DNA of 64,000 nt from Winogradskyella sp. PC-19 (GCF_002163855.1 NZ_CP019332.1:2583145-2647144), one strand, 5' to 3'; shown: positions 19,238 through 28,886, counted from the stretch's first letter. The notes: generated by a model not told the origin, from the sequence alone. Translations and numbers: made by a program.

Positions 19238-20404
19238 ATGAACTTTAATTTCCTCTCACCAGTTTCCGATTCAGTATTAGCGCATAGCGAATTATTATCT
19301 CAGCAAACAATAGGAAGGAAAATAAAGATTCATTCTGAGCAAAACGGTCTTCCAGACTTAGATAAGGTTCAGTTAGCTCTTATTGGCGTAAAGGAAAATA
19401 GAAATGATGTCAATTATATTGGTTCAGAACTAAACTTTGACGACATAAGAAAAACTTTCTACAGTTTGTTTCCTGGTAATTGGCATACAATTATTGCAGA
19501 TCTTGGAGATATTGAGCCAGGAGAATCTACGGAAGATAGCTACTTCGCACTTCGTACTATTGTAGAATTATTAGTCGAGAAAAAAATCATACCTATAATT
19601 ATTGGAGGAAGTCAGGATTTGACTTATGCAAATTATCGTGCTTACGATAATTTACAGCCTATGGTCAATATAGTAAATGTAGATACGAACTTTGATTTAG
19701 GTGACTCCTCGCAACCAATCAAAAATAATAGTTATTTCGGTAAAATTATTCTTGAAGAACCCTATAATCTTTTTAACTACTCGACTATTGGGTATCAAAC
19801 CTATTTCAACTCTCAAGAAGAAATAGACTTAATGGAACGTTTGTATTTTGAAGCCTATAGACTAGGGGAAATTTCAAATACTATAAATAGCGTAGAGCCT
19901 GTAATGCGAGATGCACATATTGTAACAGTAGATTTAAAATCTGTTCGTGCCGCAGAAGTAGGTGAGCGTCTAAAGTTTACACCAAATGGCTTAGATGGAA
20001 AAGAGATTTGTGCCATTACTCGTTATGCCGGCATTAGTAATAAAGTGTCATCTTTTGGTATTTATGAATATCATTATGCGCCAAAGGACACAATAACTGC
20101 TATGCTAGTAGCGCAAATGATTTGGTATTTTGTCGAAGGCGTCAATTGTCGAGTTAAAGACGATGATTTTATAAATTCAGATAATTATTTAAAATATAAT
20201 GTTCTCATTGAAAATGAAGAGCTTATATTCTTCAAAAGTGTCAAGACTGGACGCTGGTGGATAGAAATTCCTTTTTTAGCAAATGTTAATAATAAATTAA
20301 AAAAGCATACGTTATTACCATGCGCACACGAAGATTATGTGGCTGCAACCGAAGGTAAAATCCCTGAACGTTGGTACAAAGCCTACAGGAAGAATAACTT
20401 CTAA
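19238..20404 (+). CDS. Arginase/ureohydrolase-fold protein lacking metal ligands
   Basis: A 388-residue protein with the ureohydrolase fold, often annotated as formimidoylglutamase in this group. Metal motifs are degenerate. The expected GGDHS is GGSQD (123-127), the expected DAHFD is DTNFD (149-153), and the expected DxD of the SxDxDxxDP motif is DLK (232-234). Three of six ligands of the Mn pair (two His, one Asp) are therefore replaced, and catalysis is doubtful. It lies between topA and gldK. A structural or regulatory role connected with gliding or secretion is a possible inference, not shown. Confidence 0.85.
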   Translation: MNFNFLSPVSDSVLAHSELLSQQTIGRKIKIHSEQNGLPDLDKVQLALIGVKENRNDVNYIGSELNFDDIRKTFYSLFPGNWHTIIADLGDIEPGESTEDSYFALRTIVELLVEKKIIPIIIGGSQDLTYANYRAYDNLQPMVNIVNVDTNFDLGDSSQPIKNNSYFGKIILEEPYNLFNYSTIGYQTYFNSQEEIDLMERLYFEAYRLGEISNTINSVEPVMRDAHIVTVDLKSVRAAEVGERLKFTPNGLDGKEICAITRYAGISNKVSSFGIYEYHYAPKDTITAMLVAQMIWYFVEGVNCRVKDDDFINSDNYLKYNVLIENEELIFFKSVKTGRWWIEIPFLANVNNKLKKHTLLPCAHEDYVAATEGKIPERWYKAYRKNNF

Positions 20405-20416
20405 AGAGCGCAGTTT

Positions 20417-20522
20417 ATCGATATTATATAGAAATTTTATCGATGAAATGCATTTTTTTAAGGATGAAATGCAAAAAAAATCGAAAAAAAGTTGTTTTTT
20501 CCGATTAATTGAAATATGTTTA
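20417..20522 (+). promoter_or_regulatory. Composite control region of gldK: 11-mer repeats, 24-bp palindrome, promoter
   Basis: The region holds two ATCGAT sites (20417-20422, 20439-20444), two copies of GATGAAATGCA (20442-20452, 20463-20473), a 24-base imperfect A-tract/T-tract palindrome from TCG to CGA (20481-20504) followed by TTAAT, and a near-consensus -7 box TATGTTTA (20515-20522) with TTG 20 bases before it. The same 11-mer (inverted) and a palindrome of identical length with the same TTAAT flank occur upstream of the LRR gene at 34854-34891. Confidence 0.5.
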
Positions 20523-20563
20523 CCAACTCAAAATTTAAGGATACTAATTTAACCTATAGTTTT

Positions 20564-21913
20564 ATGAAAATGAATAAGCTTGTTTTACTAATCACAGTGT
20601 TAGCTTTTATGGTAAGCTGTAACTCTGGAGACCGCGGACAGGTTGTCGGCGTAAAAGGTAAACGATGGCACCCCGAAAAGCCTTATGGAATGACTTTAAT
20701 TCCTGGTGGCGCTTTCATCATGGGTAAATCTGATGATGATTTAGCAGGTATGCAAGATGCACCTACCAAAACTGCAACTGTTAGAGCTTTCTATATGGAT
20801 GAAACTGAAATCACCAATAGCGAGTACAGACAATTTGTAGAGGATGTTAGAAATAACGTCATAAGAGAAAAACTTGCTGAAATGGCTGATCTTGAAGGTA
20901 AAGTTCAAGGTAATGGAGACATTGGTGAATTTGCTTACACTGATTCTGATACGACAAACTTAAACGCTTACCAGAAGTATATGATTAATACATATGGTAA
21001 TGAACAGCGTCAACTTAATACAGAAATTGATTTATATCTAGATACTGAAGATTATCCAGATGAATTATACTCTGAAGTAATGGACGGAATGTATTTACCG
21101 TTAGAAGAGTCATACAATGGACAGCGCACATGGGATGTGTCACAATTTGTTTTCAAATACTCAAAAATGGATATCCAAGCAGCTGCTAAAGATCGTACAC
21201 TCAAACGTTCGGACGTTATTGAGCAGCAAGAGGTGATGATTTATCCAGATACCACTGTATGGATACGTGACTTTGCTTATTCTTATAATGAGCCAATGCA
21301 TAACGATTATTTCTGGCATGACGCATACGGAGATTATCCTGTTGTAGGAGTATCTTGGGATCAAGCAAAGGCATTTTGCCAATGGAGAACGATATACCAT
21401 AATGATTACCAAAAAGATAGAAAAAGACAACCAGTAAATGTTTACAGATTACCTAACGAAGCTGAGTGGGAATATGCTGCTCGTGGTGGATTACAAGGAG
21501 CAACATTTCCTTGGGGTAATAACTATACTTTAAATGATAGAGGTTGTTTTATGGCAAACTTTAAGCCTCTTCGTGGTGATTATGCTGCTGATCAAGCTTT
21601 ATATACTGTAGAAGCAGACGCCTATGAGCCTAATGACTTTAACCTTTATAATATGGCAGGTAATGTGTCAGAATGGGTAAACAGCTCTTATTCGATATCA
21701 TCATATGAGTTTATGTCTAGTATAAACCCTAGTGTAAATGATAAAAACAACCAGCGCAAAGTTGTACGTGGTGGTTCTTGGAAAGATGTTGCTTACTACT
21801 TACAAGTAAGTTCAAGAGATTACGAATATGCGGATTCTGCAAGAAGCTATATCGGCTTTAGAACTGTACAGGATTACATGGGTACAGAAGTAACCAAAAA
21901 CGGAAAAAACTAA
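20564..21913 (+). CDS. gldK: Gliding motility/T9SS lipoprotein GldK (PorK)
   Basis: A 449-residue outer-membrane lipoprotein (signal VLAFMVSC, lipid on Cys) with a formylglycine-generating-enzyme-like (SUMF1/FGE) domain: MTLIPGGAFIMG, VYRLPNEAEWEYAARGG, NLYNMAGNVSEWV and VVRGGSWKD. GldK and GldN form the periplasmic ring of the type IX secretion machine. The FGE fold is structural here. ATG 20564 (MKMNKLVLLI) is chosen over the in-frame ATG 20516, because the latter lies inside the -7 box and gives no signal peptide. It is the first gene of gldKLMN. Confidence 0.96.
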   Translation: MKMNKLVLLITVLAFMVSCNSGDRGQVVGVKGKRWHPEKPYGMTLIPGGAFIMGKSDDDLAGMQDAPTKTATVRAFYMDETEITNSEYRQFVEDVRNNVIREKLAEMADLEGKVQGNGDIGEFAYTDSDTTNLNAYQKYMINTYGNEQRQLNTEIDLYLDTEDYPDELYSEVMDGMYLPLEESYNGQRTWDVSQFVFKYSKMDIQAAAKDRTLKRSDVIEQQEVMIYPDTTVWIRDFAYSYNEPMHNDYFWHDAYGDYPVVGVSWDQAKAFCQWRTIYHNDYQKDRKRQPVNVYRLPNEAEWEYAARGGLQGATFPWGNNYTLNDRGCFMANFKPLRGDYAADQALYTVEADAYEPNDFNLYNMAGNVSEWVNSSYSISSYEFMSSINPSVNDKNNQRKVVRGGSWKDVAYYLQVSSRDYEYADSARSYIGFRTVQDYMGTEVTKNGKN

Positions 21914-21944
21914 ATAATCATAAACTAAATAATTAACCTACGAG

Positions 21945-21966
21945 GTTGAGCACGCTTTGACTCAAC
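21945..21966 (+). other. Intercistronic hairpin between gldK and gldL
   Basis: GTTGAG (21945-21950) and CTCAAC (21961-21966) can pair around a 10-base loop. No U-tract follows, so it is not a clear terminator. It may set the ratio of gldK to gldL message. Confidence 0.3.
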
Positions 21967-21993
21967 TAAAATTTAAAACTAAAAACTAAAATT

Positions 21994-22626
21994 ATGGCAC
22001 AGAAAGGAAAACTTACGTTAACAAATATGATCTACGGATTAGGAGCAGCAATTGTAATTGTTGGAGCATTATTTAAAATTCAGCACTGGCCTTACGGTTC
22101 TGAAATCCTAACACTAGGTATGGTTGTAGAAGCGTTGGTATTTGCATACTCAGCATTTGAAAGACAACAAGAAGATTTAGATTGGTCATTAGTTTACCCA
22201 GAATTAGAAGGCGGTATGACTAAAGCTAAAAAAGCAAAAGAAGAGCCTAAAGATGCTCAAGGTATGTTATCTAAAAAATTAGACAACTTATTAAAAGATG
22301 CTAAAATTGATGGTGAGCTTATGGCTAGCTTAGGAGATAGCATTAAAAACTTTGAAGGTGCAGCTAAGAGTCTTAACCCAACAGTTGATTCTATGGCAGC
22401 TCAGAAAAAATATAGCGAAGAAATGTCTTTAGCTGCTGCACAAATGGAATCATTAAATAGCCTTTATAAAGTACAAATGGAGAGTGCAAACCGTCAAGCT
22501 GCAATCAACGAAGAAGCAGTAGAAAATGCGGCTAAGCTTAAAGAGCAAATGCAATCATTAGCATCTAACTTATCATCATTAAATGGTGTATATGGAGGAA
22601 TGTTAACTGCAATGAATAAGAACTAA
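21994..22626 (+). CDS. gldL: Gliding motility/T9SS motor protein GldL (PorL)
   Basis: A 210-residue inner-membrane protein with two N-terminal helices (about 10-55: YGLGAAIVIVGALF and EILTLGMVVEALVFAYSAF) and a long cytoplasmic coiled coil. GldL forms the pentameric stator around a GldM dimer and uses the proton gradient to power gliding and type IX secretion. The first helix keeps FKIQHWPYGSE, the loop conserved in the family, and a Glu in the second helix (MVVEAL) thought to take part in proton flow. It lies between gldK and gldM. Confidence 0.97.
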   Translation: MAQKGKLTLTNMIYGLGAAIVIVGALFKIQHWPYGSEILTLGMVVEALVFAYSAFERQQEDLDWSLVYPELEGGMTKAKKAKEEPKDAQGMLSKKLDNLLKDAKIDGELMASLGDSIKNFEGAAKSLNPTVDSMAAQKKYSEEMSLAAAQMESLNSLYKVQMESANRQAAINEEAVENAAKLKEQMQSLASNLSSLNGVYGGMLTAMNKN

Positions 22627-22670
22627 TTAGTTTTTTAATATTAATCTTTAATTAACCAAAAAAACTAATT

Positions 22671-24239
22671 ATGGCAGGAGGAAAACAATCTGCAAGGCAG
22701 AAAATGATTAACTTAATGTACTTAGTTTTTATTGCAATGATTGCAATGACTATGGACAAAGAAGTACTATCGGCATTTAGTTCGATGGATGCTAAGTTCG
22801 AATCTACAAATGCTTTTACAGCAAAAGCAAATGAAAATTTACTTAAAGGGTTAGAACAAAAAGCTGAAGAAAAAGCTGAATTTAAATTACCTGCAGTAAA
22901 AGCAGAACAAATTAAAGCGATTTCCGATAAGTTTAATACTTATATCGGAGGTCTTAAGCAAGACATTCTCAAAGGTGGTAACTATGAGCTAGTTAATGGC
23001 CAATTACCAGCGGAGAAAATGGATAAAGGAGATTACTTAGATGAAAAATGGTTTACGGGTGACCGTTTAACTAAAGTCGGTCAGAAAGTAATGGAAACAT
23101 TCAAAAAGTACAAGGCTGATATAAAAGCAGTACTTGGTGATGATGTTACATATGAAACTGCAGTTGAAAACTTTGATAAACGTTTCGATTTTAGCGACGT
23201 TAAACCAGAAGAAGGCGCTAAATTGAGTTATTTAGATTATAACTTCCAAGGGTTTCCAGCTGTAGCATCTTATGCAAAGTTAACATCTATTCAGAATGAT
23301 GTAAAGACTACAGAAGCTAACTTGTATAATGTATTTTTAGGAAATTCATTAGAAGAAGCAATTACACTTAAAAATTATCAAGCCATTGTTATACCAGATA
23401 AGAATGCTTTCTATTCGGGAGAAAAGTTTAGCGGAAAAGTTGTATTAGGTAAATATGCTAATGTAACACCTGTAAAATTAAATATCAATGGAAATGAAGT
23501 GTCTTTATCAAAAGAAGGAGCAATCGATTCTTTAGGAAATGCAAGATTAGATTTTACAACAGGTAATGTAGGTGAAAATGAAGTAAAGGGTACGTTTACT
23601 TTCATGGAAAAAGGAGAGGAATTACCAATTGAATTTACAGGAAACTATGTTGTAGTACCAAGACCAAATTCTGCAACTATTGCGGCTGATAAGATGAATG
23701 TTGTTTACCGAGGAGTAGTTAACCCAATGACGATTTCTTTTGCTGGTGTACCAGATAATAGAGTTGTAGCTAATGCAGCAGGTTTAACTAAGAAATCTAA
23801 CGGTAAATACGACATGAGACCAGCAGGTGGTCGTGAAGTAACAATAAACGTTACAGGTACATTAGATGATGGAAAAAAAGTTTCAGATAAGAAAACTTTT
23901 AGAATTAAAGATTTACCAAAACCAATAGGTGCATTTAATGGTCAAGTAGGTAATGCTAAATTACCAAGAAACAATGTTGAGATAGGTAAACTATCTGCTG
24001 ATTTCGGAGATGATTTTGACTTTAAATTACCATTAAATGTACAATCATTCACAATGAAAGTACCAGGTAAACCTTCTGTAAATTGTACAGGTAACAGATT
24101 GAACTCTGCAGCTAAAACTGCATTAAGATCTGCTAGAAGAGGTGATATCGTACAGTTTATCAATATTAAAGCTAAGGCATCTGGTAGTTCTATTAGAATT
24201 AAAACAGTAACGCCAGTTGTTATTGAGCTAGCAAACTAA
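22671..24239 (+). CDS. gldM: Gliding motility/T9SS motor protein GldM (PorM)
   Basis: A 522-residue protein with a single N-terminal helix (INLMYLVFIAMIAMTM, about 12-27) preceded by AGGKQSARQKM. A long periplasmic portion of four domains follows, ending VKTVTPVVIEL. The GldM dimer forms the shaft that carries motor torque from GldL to the GldK/GldN ring. Length and start match the family. Its place directly after gldL is invariant in the group. Confidence 0.97.
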   Translation: MAGGKQSARQKMINLMYLVFIAMIAMTMDKEVLSAFSSMDAKFESTNAFTAKANENLLKGLEQKAEEKAEFKLPAVKAEQIKAISDKFNTYIGGLKQDILKGGNYELVNGQLPAEKMDKGDYLDEKWFTGDRLTKVGQKVMETFKKYKADIKAVLGDDVTYETAVENFDKRFDFSDVKPEEGAKLSYLDYNFQGFPAVASYAKLTSIQNDVKTTEANLYNVFLGNSLEEAITLKNYQAIVIPDKNAFYSGEKFSGKVVLGKYANVTPVKLNINGNEVSLSKEGAIDSLGNARLDFTTGNVGENEVKGTFTFMEKGEELPIEFTGNYVVVPRPNSATIAADKMNVVYRGVVNPMTISFAGVPDNRVVANAAGLTKKSNGKYDMRPAGGREVTINVTGTLDDGKKVSDKKTFRIKDLPKPIGAFNGQVGNAKLPRNNVEIGKLSADFGDDFDFKLPLNVQSFTMKVPGKPSVNCTGNRLNSAAKTALRSARRGDIVQFINIKAKASGSSIRIKTVTPVVIELAN

Positions 24240-24297
24240 AATATTTTTGAGCTAAACACGTTTTAAAAATAGCCTCAAACGTTTAAAATAGATTAAA

Positions 24298-25200
24298 ATG
24301 AAGAATATAAAGCAATTATTATTAACAACTCTAGGAGTACTTACTTTCAGTGGTGTGTTTGCACAAGCAAATATTCTAAATGCAAAGATTCCTGAAGAAA
24401 TCGGAGTAAAGACTGAAGAGCAGTTGCTTTTAGATAATGATGAGCCATTAGAGTATGGTTACGTAGACGATAGAGACCGTTTATATTCTAAGATGACTTG
24501 GGAAAAAGTTGTATTGGATGAGCGTGTTAACTTTCCGTTGTATTATCCTGTAGATACAAATAATATTGGCCCAGACCGACGTTCTTTGTTTCATGTATTA
24601 TGGAACTCAGTAAAGTCTGGTGATATACCAAAAGTATATGCAGATTCTTATTTTTCACAAGAACGTACATTCGAGGAGTTAAAACAGTCAATGCAAAAAA
24701 TCGATACTTTAGATATAGGTTTTGATCAATTCAATGCTGATGGCTATGTAGACCCAGAATATATTACTCAAAGAGATATTGAAGCTTACGATATTAAGGC
24801 ATATTTATTAAAAGGACTTTGGTACTTTGATAAGCGTCAAGGAGAAATGAAATACCGCCTTTTAGGTGTAGGTCCAGCAGCTCCAGATGTTAACTTTATT
24901 GACTCTGACGATGAGGCTAACAACGAACCTATTCCATTATTTTGGGTGTTTTACCCAGAGGCTAGAGGTATCTTGCATGAGGCAAAAGCATTCAATAACA
25001 AAAATAGTGCAATGCCAATCTCTTTTGACCATATCTTAAACTCTAGACGTTTTAATGGTTACATGTACAAAGAGGAAAATGTATACGGAGACCGTGAAGT
25101 AAAAGATTATATTAAGGATAATGCTTTAATGCAACTTATGGAATCACAACGAATAAAAGACAAAATTCGTAATTTTGAACAAGACATGTGGAATTATTAA
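24298..25200 (+). CDS. gldN: Gliding motility/T9SS ring protein GldN (PorN)
   Basis: A 300-residue exported protein with a cleavable signal (LLLTTLGVLTFSGVFAQA). It contains the family stretches YSKMTWEKVVLDERVNFPLYYP and FWVFYPEARGILHEAKAFN. GldN binds GldK in the periplasmic ring of the type IX system. It ends the gldKLMN operon at a strong terminator. No second copy (gldO) follows, unlike in Flavobacterium johnsoniae. Confidence 0.97.
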   Translation: MKNIKQLLLTTLGVLTFSGVFAQANILNAKIPEEIGVKTEEQLLLDNDEPLEYGYVDDRDRLYSKMTWEKVVLDERVNFPLYYPVDTNNIGPDRRSLFHVLWNSVKSGDIPKVYADSYFSQERTFEELKQSMQKIDTLDIGFDQFNADGYVDPEYITQRDIEAYDIKAYLLKGLWYFDKRQGEMKYRLLGVGPAAPDVNFIDSDDEANNEPIPLFWVFYPEARGILHEAKAFNNKNSAMPISFDHILNSRRFNGYMYKEENVYGDREVKDYIKDNALMQLMESQRIKDKIRNFEQDMWNY

Positions 25201-25220
25201 TTTTTTATTTCAAATAAAAC

Positions 25221-25250
25221 AAACGCCCGCTATTTAGTGGGCGTTTTTCA
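25221..25250 (+). terminator. Rho-independent terminator of gldKLMN
   Basis: AAACGCCCGC (25221-25230) pairs with GTGGGCGTTT (25237-25246), loop TATTTA, followed by T residues. It lies 20 bases after the gldN stop. Confidence 0.85.
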
Positions 25251-25295
25251 TTTGTAAATAATAATATTAATTAATCTTTTGATAGATTTGCCTAA

Positions 25296-26345
25296 ATGAA
25301 AAACGTAGATTACATAATAGTTGGTTGTGGTTTGGCTGGTATTGCCTTTTCAGAAGTTCTAAAATCAAATTCTAAATCCTTTATAGTTTATGATGATGCC
25401 TCTCAGCAATCATCAATGGTGGCTGCCGGTTTATATAATCCAGTTATTTTAAAACGTTTTACCGAAGTTTGGAAAGCAAAAATACAACTGGATATTGCAT
25501 TACCTAGCTATGCAAAAATTGAAAAAGAATTAGGTGTAGAGTTAGATTATCAGCATCCTATTTACAGACGTTTCAGTTCTATTGAAGAACAAAATTTATG
25601 GTTTACAGCTTCAGATAAACCATCATTAGAACCTTTTTTGTCAACTGAAATAAAAAAAAATAAAAACCAATATATCGATGCATCTTTTGGTTTGGGAGAA
25701 GTATTACATGGTGGACGTATTGATACTGCGCATTTAATTTCTGCTTACAAAAAAGACCTTAAATCTAAAGGTTTATTAATAGAAGAAGAGTTTGATTATA
25801 AAGCTCTAGATATTTCAGAAACCAGACTATCTTATAAGGATATTGAGGCCAAGCATATCATTTTTGCAGAAGGCTATGGCGTAAAGCACAATCCGTATTT
25901 TAATCATATCCCATTAAATGGAACTAAAGGCGAAGTATTAACAATAAAAGCCCCAGATTTAAAATTAGATACCGCTATTAAATCCTCTGTGTTTATAATT
26001 TCTATAGGCAACGATTTCTATAAAGTAGGTTCGACTTACAAATGGAAAGACAAAACGAATACTCCAACAGAGGCTGCTAAACAAGAACTTTTGACGAAAT
26101 TAAAGAAGTTTATAACCTGTGATTTTGAAGTAGTAGACCATCAAGCTGGAATTAGACCAACAGTTGGTGATAGAAGACCAATCGTAGGCAATCATCCTAA
26201 AATTGATAATTTGTACGTTCTAAATGGTTTGGGTTCTCGTGGTGTTATGATTGGACCTTATGTGGCACAAAAGCTTTTCAATCTTATTGAAAATAATATA
26301 GAACTCGATAATGAGATTAATATTAAACGCTTCAAGAAAATTTAA
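25296..26345 (+). CDS. FAD-dependent oxidoreductase (DAO family)
   Basis: A 349-residue flavoprotein. The N-terminal dinucleotide-binding motif is IIVGCGLAGIAF (GxGxxG). The DAO-type flavin contact region is MVAAGLYNPVILKRF, and the C-terminal motif is AGIRPTVGDRRPIVG...NGLGSRGVMIGP, as in glycine oxidase/ThiO-like enzymes. Substrate is unknown. Known relatives oxidise amines of amino acids. It stands alone downstream of the gld operon. It is soluble, without a signal peptide. Confidence 0.85.
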   Translation: MKNVDYIIVGCGLAGIAFSEVLKSNSKSFIVYDDASQQSSMVAAGLYNPVILKRFTEVWKAKIQLDIALPSYAKIEKELGVELDYQHPIYRRFSSIEEQNLWFTASDKPSLEPFLSTEIKKNKNQYIDASFGLGEVLHGGRIDTAHLISAYKKDLKSKGLLIEEEFDYKALDISETRLSYKDIEAKHIIFAEGYGVKHNPYFNHIPLNGTKGEVLTIKAPDLKLDTAIKSSVFIISIGNDFYKVGSTYKWKDKTNTPTEAAKQELLTKLKKFITCDFEVVDHQAGIRPTVGDRRPIVGNHPKIDNLYVLNGLGSRGVMIGPYVAQKLFNLIENNIELDNEINIKRFKKI

Positions 26346-26372
26346 CTGGTTTTGCTATTTCAACAGAGAGAA

Positions 26373-26406
26373 GAATGAACGACGAGAAATCTCATAATTG
26401 ATGAGA
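26373..26406. repeat. Second degenerate copy of the GAATGA...ATCTCA repeat
   Basis: GAATGAACGACGAGAAATCTCA (given as 26373-26394), read on the other strand, resembles the element at 8034-8094. A 6-base hairpin TCTCAT/ATGAGA (26390-26395 and 26401-26406) follows. It lies between two convergent stop codons. The relationship is tentative. Confidence 0.25.
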
Positions 26407-26408
26407 AG

Positions 26409-26792
26409 TTATTTGTTTCCTAAAGATTTATCATAACTCATAAATAGGTTAATCCAAATATTACGAGATAATCTCATAATTATAGGCATAAATGCAATTA
26501 ATGTTGCTACGATTGCAATAAAAGCTGTGACTAAAGAAGAGTCTAACAATACAAAACTTATAATAAATGCTACAACCGCAAAAGCAATACCAACGCCATA
26601 ACTAACATACATAGAACCATAAAAAAACGAAGGCTCCATTCGGTATCTGGTATGACAATGAGAGCAATGGTCATTAATTTTTAGAACATCACTAATGTGG
26701 TATGGATTCTTGTCGACATACATTGATTCTTTATGGCATTTTGGACAGACACCAAACAAAATACTATAAATCTTATTTCCTTTACCAATCAT
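26409..26792 (-). CDS. DUF983 family membrane protein
   Basis: A 127-residue protein with an N-terminal zinc-ribbon-like CPKCHKES...CSHCHTRY (two CxxC pairs), the DUF983 signature MEPSFFYGSMYVSYGVG and two membrane helices near the C-terminus (residues about 60-105). The function is not known. The Cys pairs probably bind zinc. It is convergent with the FAD oxidoreductase and divergent from the ABC-F gene. Confidence 0.88.
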   Translation of the reverse strand: MIGKGNKIYSILFGVCPKCHKESMYVDKNPYHISDVLKINDHCSHCHTRYRMEPSFFYGSMYVSYGVGIAFAVVAFIISFVLLDSSLVTAFIAIVATLIAFMPIIMRLSRNIWINLFMSYDKSLGNK

Positions 26793-26830
26793 AACTGAAA
26801 ACCTTTACTTTTGCGTTTTTTAATACAATG

Positions 26831-26838
26831 CAAAGATA
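26831..26838 (-). promoter_or_regulatory. -7 box for the DUF983 gene
   Basis: The complement reads TATCTTTG, a match to TAnnTTTG, about 39 bases before the start codon. The nearest upstream TTG is 25 bases away, slightly long. Confidence 0.4.
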
Positions 26839-26904
26839 ATTTTTTAAACGCGATGCATTGTAACAATTATAACGTTTGTCGTTATTATTTTATAATTAAA
26901 AGCT

Positions 26905-28824
26905 ATGCTTAATATTCACAATCTTTCTATATCATTTCAAGGCGAATATCTTTTCGAGGAGATTACCTTTAAACTTGGTAATGGCGACCGAATTGGTCTA
27001 ATCGGAAAAAACGGTGCAGGAAAATCAACCATGCTTCGTATTTTATCAAAAGAGCAAGAAGCCGATTCAGGGCAAATAGCTGCTGATAAAGACTTAAAAA
27101 TTGGTTTCTTGAAGCAAGATATTGATTTCGATTTCGGAAAGACTGTTTTGGAAGAATCTTATGAGGCCTTTAAGGAAATAAAAACGTGTGAAAAACAACT
27201 CGAAGATATTAATACACAATTAGCTGAGCGTACAGATTACGAAAGCGAATCATACAATCAACTAATGATTGATTTGAACGATATTCAACATCAATATGAA
27301 ATTTTAGGTGGTTATAGTTATCAAGGTGAAACTGAAAAGATTTTACAGGGTTTAGGTTTTAAGCGTGAAGACTTTAATAAATTAACCGATACATTTTCTG
27401 GTGGTTGGCGTATGCGAATAGAGCTGGCAAAACTCTTACTTCAAAATAATGATTTATTGTTGTTGGATGAGCCAACAAATCACCTAGATATAGAATCTAT
27501 TATCTGGTTAGAGAATTTTTTGAAGAACTATGCTGGTGCTGTAGTCATTGTATCTCACGATAAAATGTTTTTAGATAATGTTACAAATAGAACTATTGAA
27601 ATTTCATTGGGCCGTATCTACGATTATAACAAGCCATATACTAAGTTTTTAGCATTACGAAAAGAGATAAAAACTCAGCAACTCGCTACACAAAAAAATC
27701 AGGAGAAACAAATTCAGCAAACAGAGAAGCTTATAGAAAAATTTCGTGCAAAAGCATCCAAAGCTACCATGGCACAATCGCTTATAAAAAAATTGGAGCG
27801 TATGGATAGGATTGAAGTGGATGAAGAGGATAATGCAGTAATGACATTAAATTTCCCTGTTTCTGTAACCCCAGGTAAAGTTGTAGTAGAGGTTGAAGAT
27901 GTTTCGAAACACTATGGAGATTTACAAGTACTTCATAACGTAAGTATGTCAATTCCAAGAGATACCAAAACCGCATTCGTTGGTCAAAATGGTCAAGGAA
28001 AATCAACATTAGCTAAAATTATAGTTGGCGAAATTGAACATCAAGGAAAATTATCAATTGGTCATAACGTGCAAATAGGATATTTTGCCCAAAATCAAGC
28101 TGAATATCTAGATGGTAGTAAAACTGTTTTAGAGACTATGATTGATGCTGCAAACGAGACTAATAGAAGTAAGGTCAGAGATATTTTAGGGTCGTTTTTG
28201 TTTAGAGGCGAAGAAGCCGAAAAATATGTACGTGTGCTTTCTGGAGGTGAGCGTAACAGATTGGCATTAGCAAAATTATTGTTGCAACCGCTGAATGTGC
28301 TTATCATGGATGAGCCAACAAACCACTTAGATATTAAGTCTAAAAACGTACTAAAAGATGCTTTAAAGAAATTTGAAGGAACACTAATCTTAGTATCTCA
28401 CGATAGGGACTTTCTTCAAGGTTTAACAGAGACAATTTACGAATTTAAAGATCAGAAGATTAAACAGTATTTGGGTGATATTGATTTTTATTTAGAACAA
28501 CGAAACTTAGAAAACCTTAGAGAAGCAGAAAAAAGAACAGTCGTGGCTAAAGTTGAAAAAACAACCAATAGTAAACAAAGCTATGAAGATCAAAAGAAAT
28601 CAAAGTCTTTAAATAATAAGCTTAGCAATATTGAGTCAAAAATTAATCAGCTAGAAAAATCAATTAAGGAAGATGATATGGCTTTAGCAACTAACTATGA
28701 CGAAACTGCTGCTAAACCCGAATTTTTTGATGCCTATCAAAATAAAAAGAAAGAACTAGACCAACTTATGGAAGATTGGGAAACAGTTCAAGAATCAATA
28801 GATACACTAAATTTTAACAATTAG
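26905..28824 (+). CDS. ABC-F family ATPase (Uup/YheS-like)
   Basis: A 639-residue soluble protein with two ABC ATPase domains. The first carries GKNGAGKS (about 36-43), signature SGGWRMRIELA and DEPTNHLD. The second carries GQNGQGKS (about 364), SGGERNRLALA and DEPTNHLD. A charged linker (about 245-310) joins them and a C-terminal coiled coil (about 555-635) is present. There are no membrane segments. ABC-F proteins act on the ribosome, for example as translation factors or for drug resistance. The C-terminal coiled coil resembles Uup. Which of these roles applies cannot be decided. Confidence 0.93.
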   Translation: MLNIHNLSISFQGEYLFEEITFKLGNGDRIGLIGKNGAGKSTMLRILSKEQEADSGQIAADKDLKIGFLKQDIDFDFGKTVLEESYEAFKEIKTCEKQLEDINTQLAERTDYESESYNQLMIDLNDIQHQYEILGGYSYQGETEKILQGLGFKREDFNKLTDTFSGGWRMRIELAKLLLQNNDLLLLDEPTNHLDIESIIWLENFLKNYAGAVVIVSHDKMFLDNVTNRTIEISLGRIYDYNKPYTKFLALRKEIKTQQLATQKNQEKQIQQTEKLIEKFRAKASKATMAQSLIKKLERMDRIEVDEEDNAVMTLNFPVSVTPGKVVVEVEDVSKHYGDLQVLHNVSMSIPRDTKTAFVGQNGQGKSTLAKIIVGEIEHQGKLSIGHNVQIGYFAQNQAEYLDGSKTVLETMIDAANETNRSKVRDILGSFLFRGEEAEKYVRVLSGGERNRLALAKLLLQPLNVLIMDEPTNHLDIKSKNVLKDALKKFEGTLILVSHDRDFLQGLTETIYEFKDQKIKQYLGDIDFYLEQRNLENLREAEKRTVVAKVEKTTNSKQSYEDQKKSKSLNNKLSNIESKINQLEKSIKEDDMALATNYDETAAKPEFFDAYQNKKKELDQLMEDWETVQESIDTLNFNN

Positions 28825-28857
28825 GATTTCTTTAACGAGTACGGTTGGTGGTTTTGG

Positions 28858-28865
28858 TAAATTTG
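28858..28865 (+). promoter_or_regulatory. -7 box of the RND efflux operon
   Basis: TAAATTTG matches TAnnTTTG and lies 21 bases before the adaptor start codon. No convincing TTG at the usual spacing was found. Confidence 0.4.
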
Positions 28866-28886
28866 TAGCTAAAACTAACCATTATA

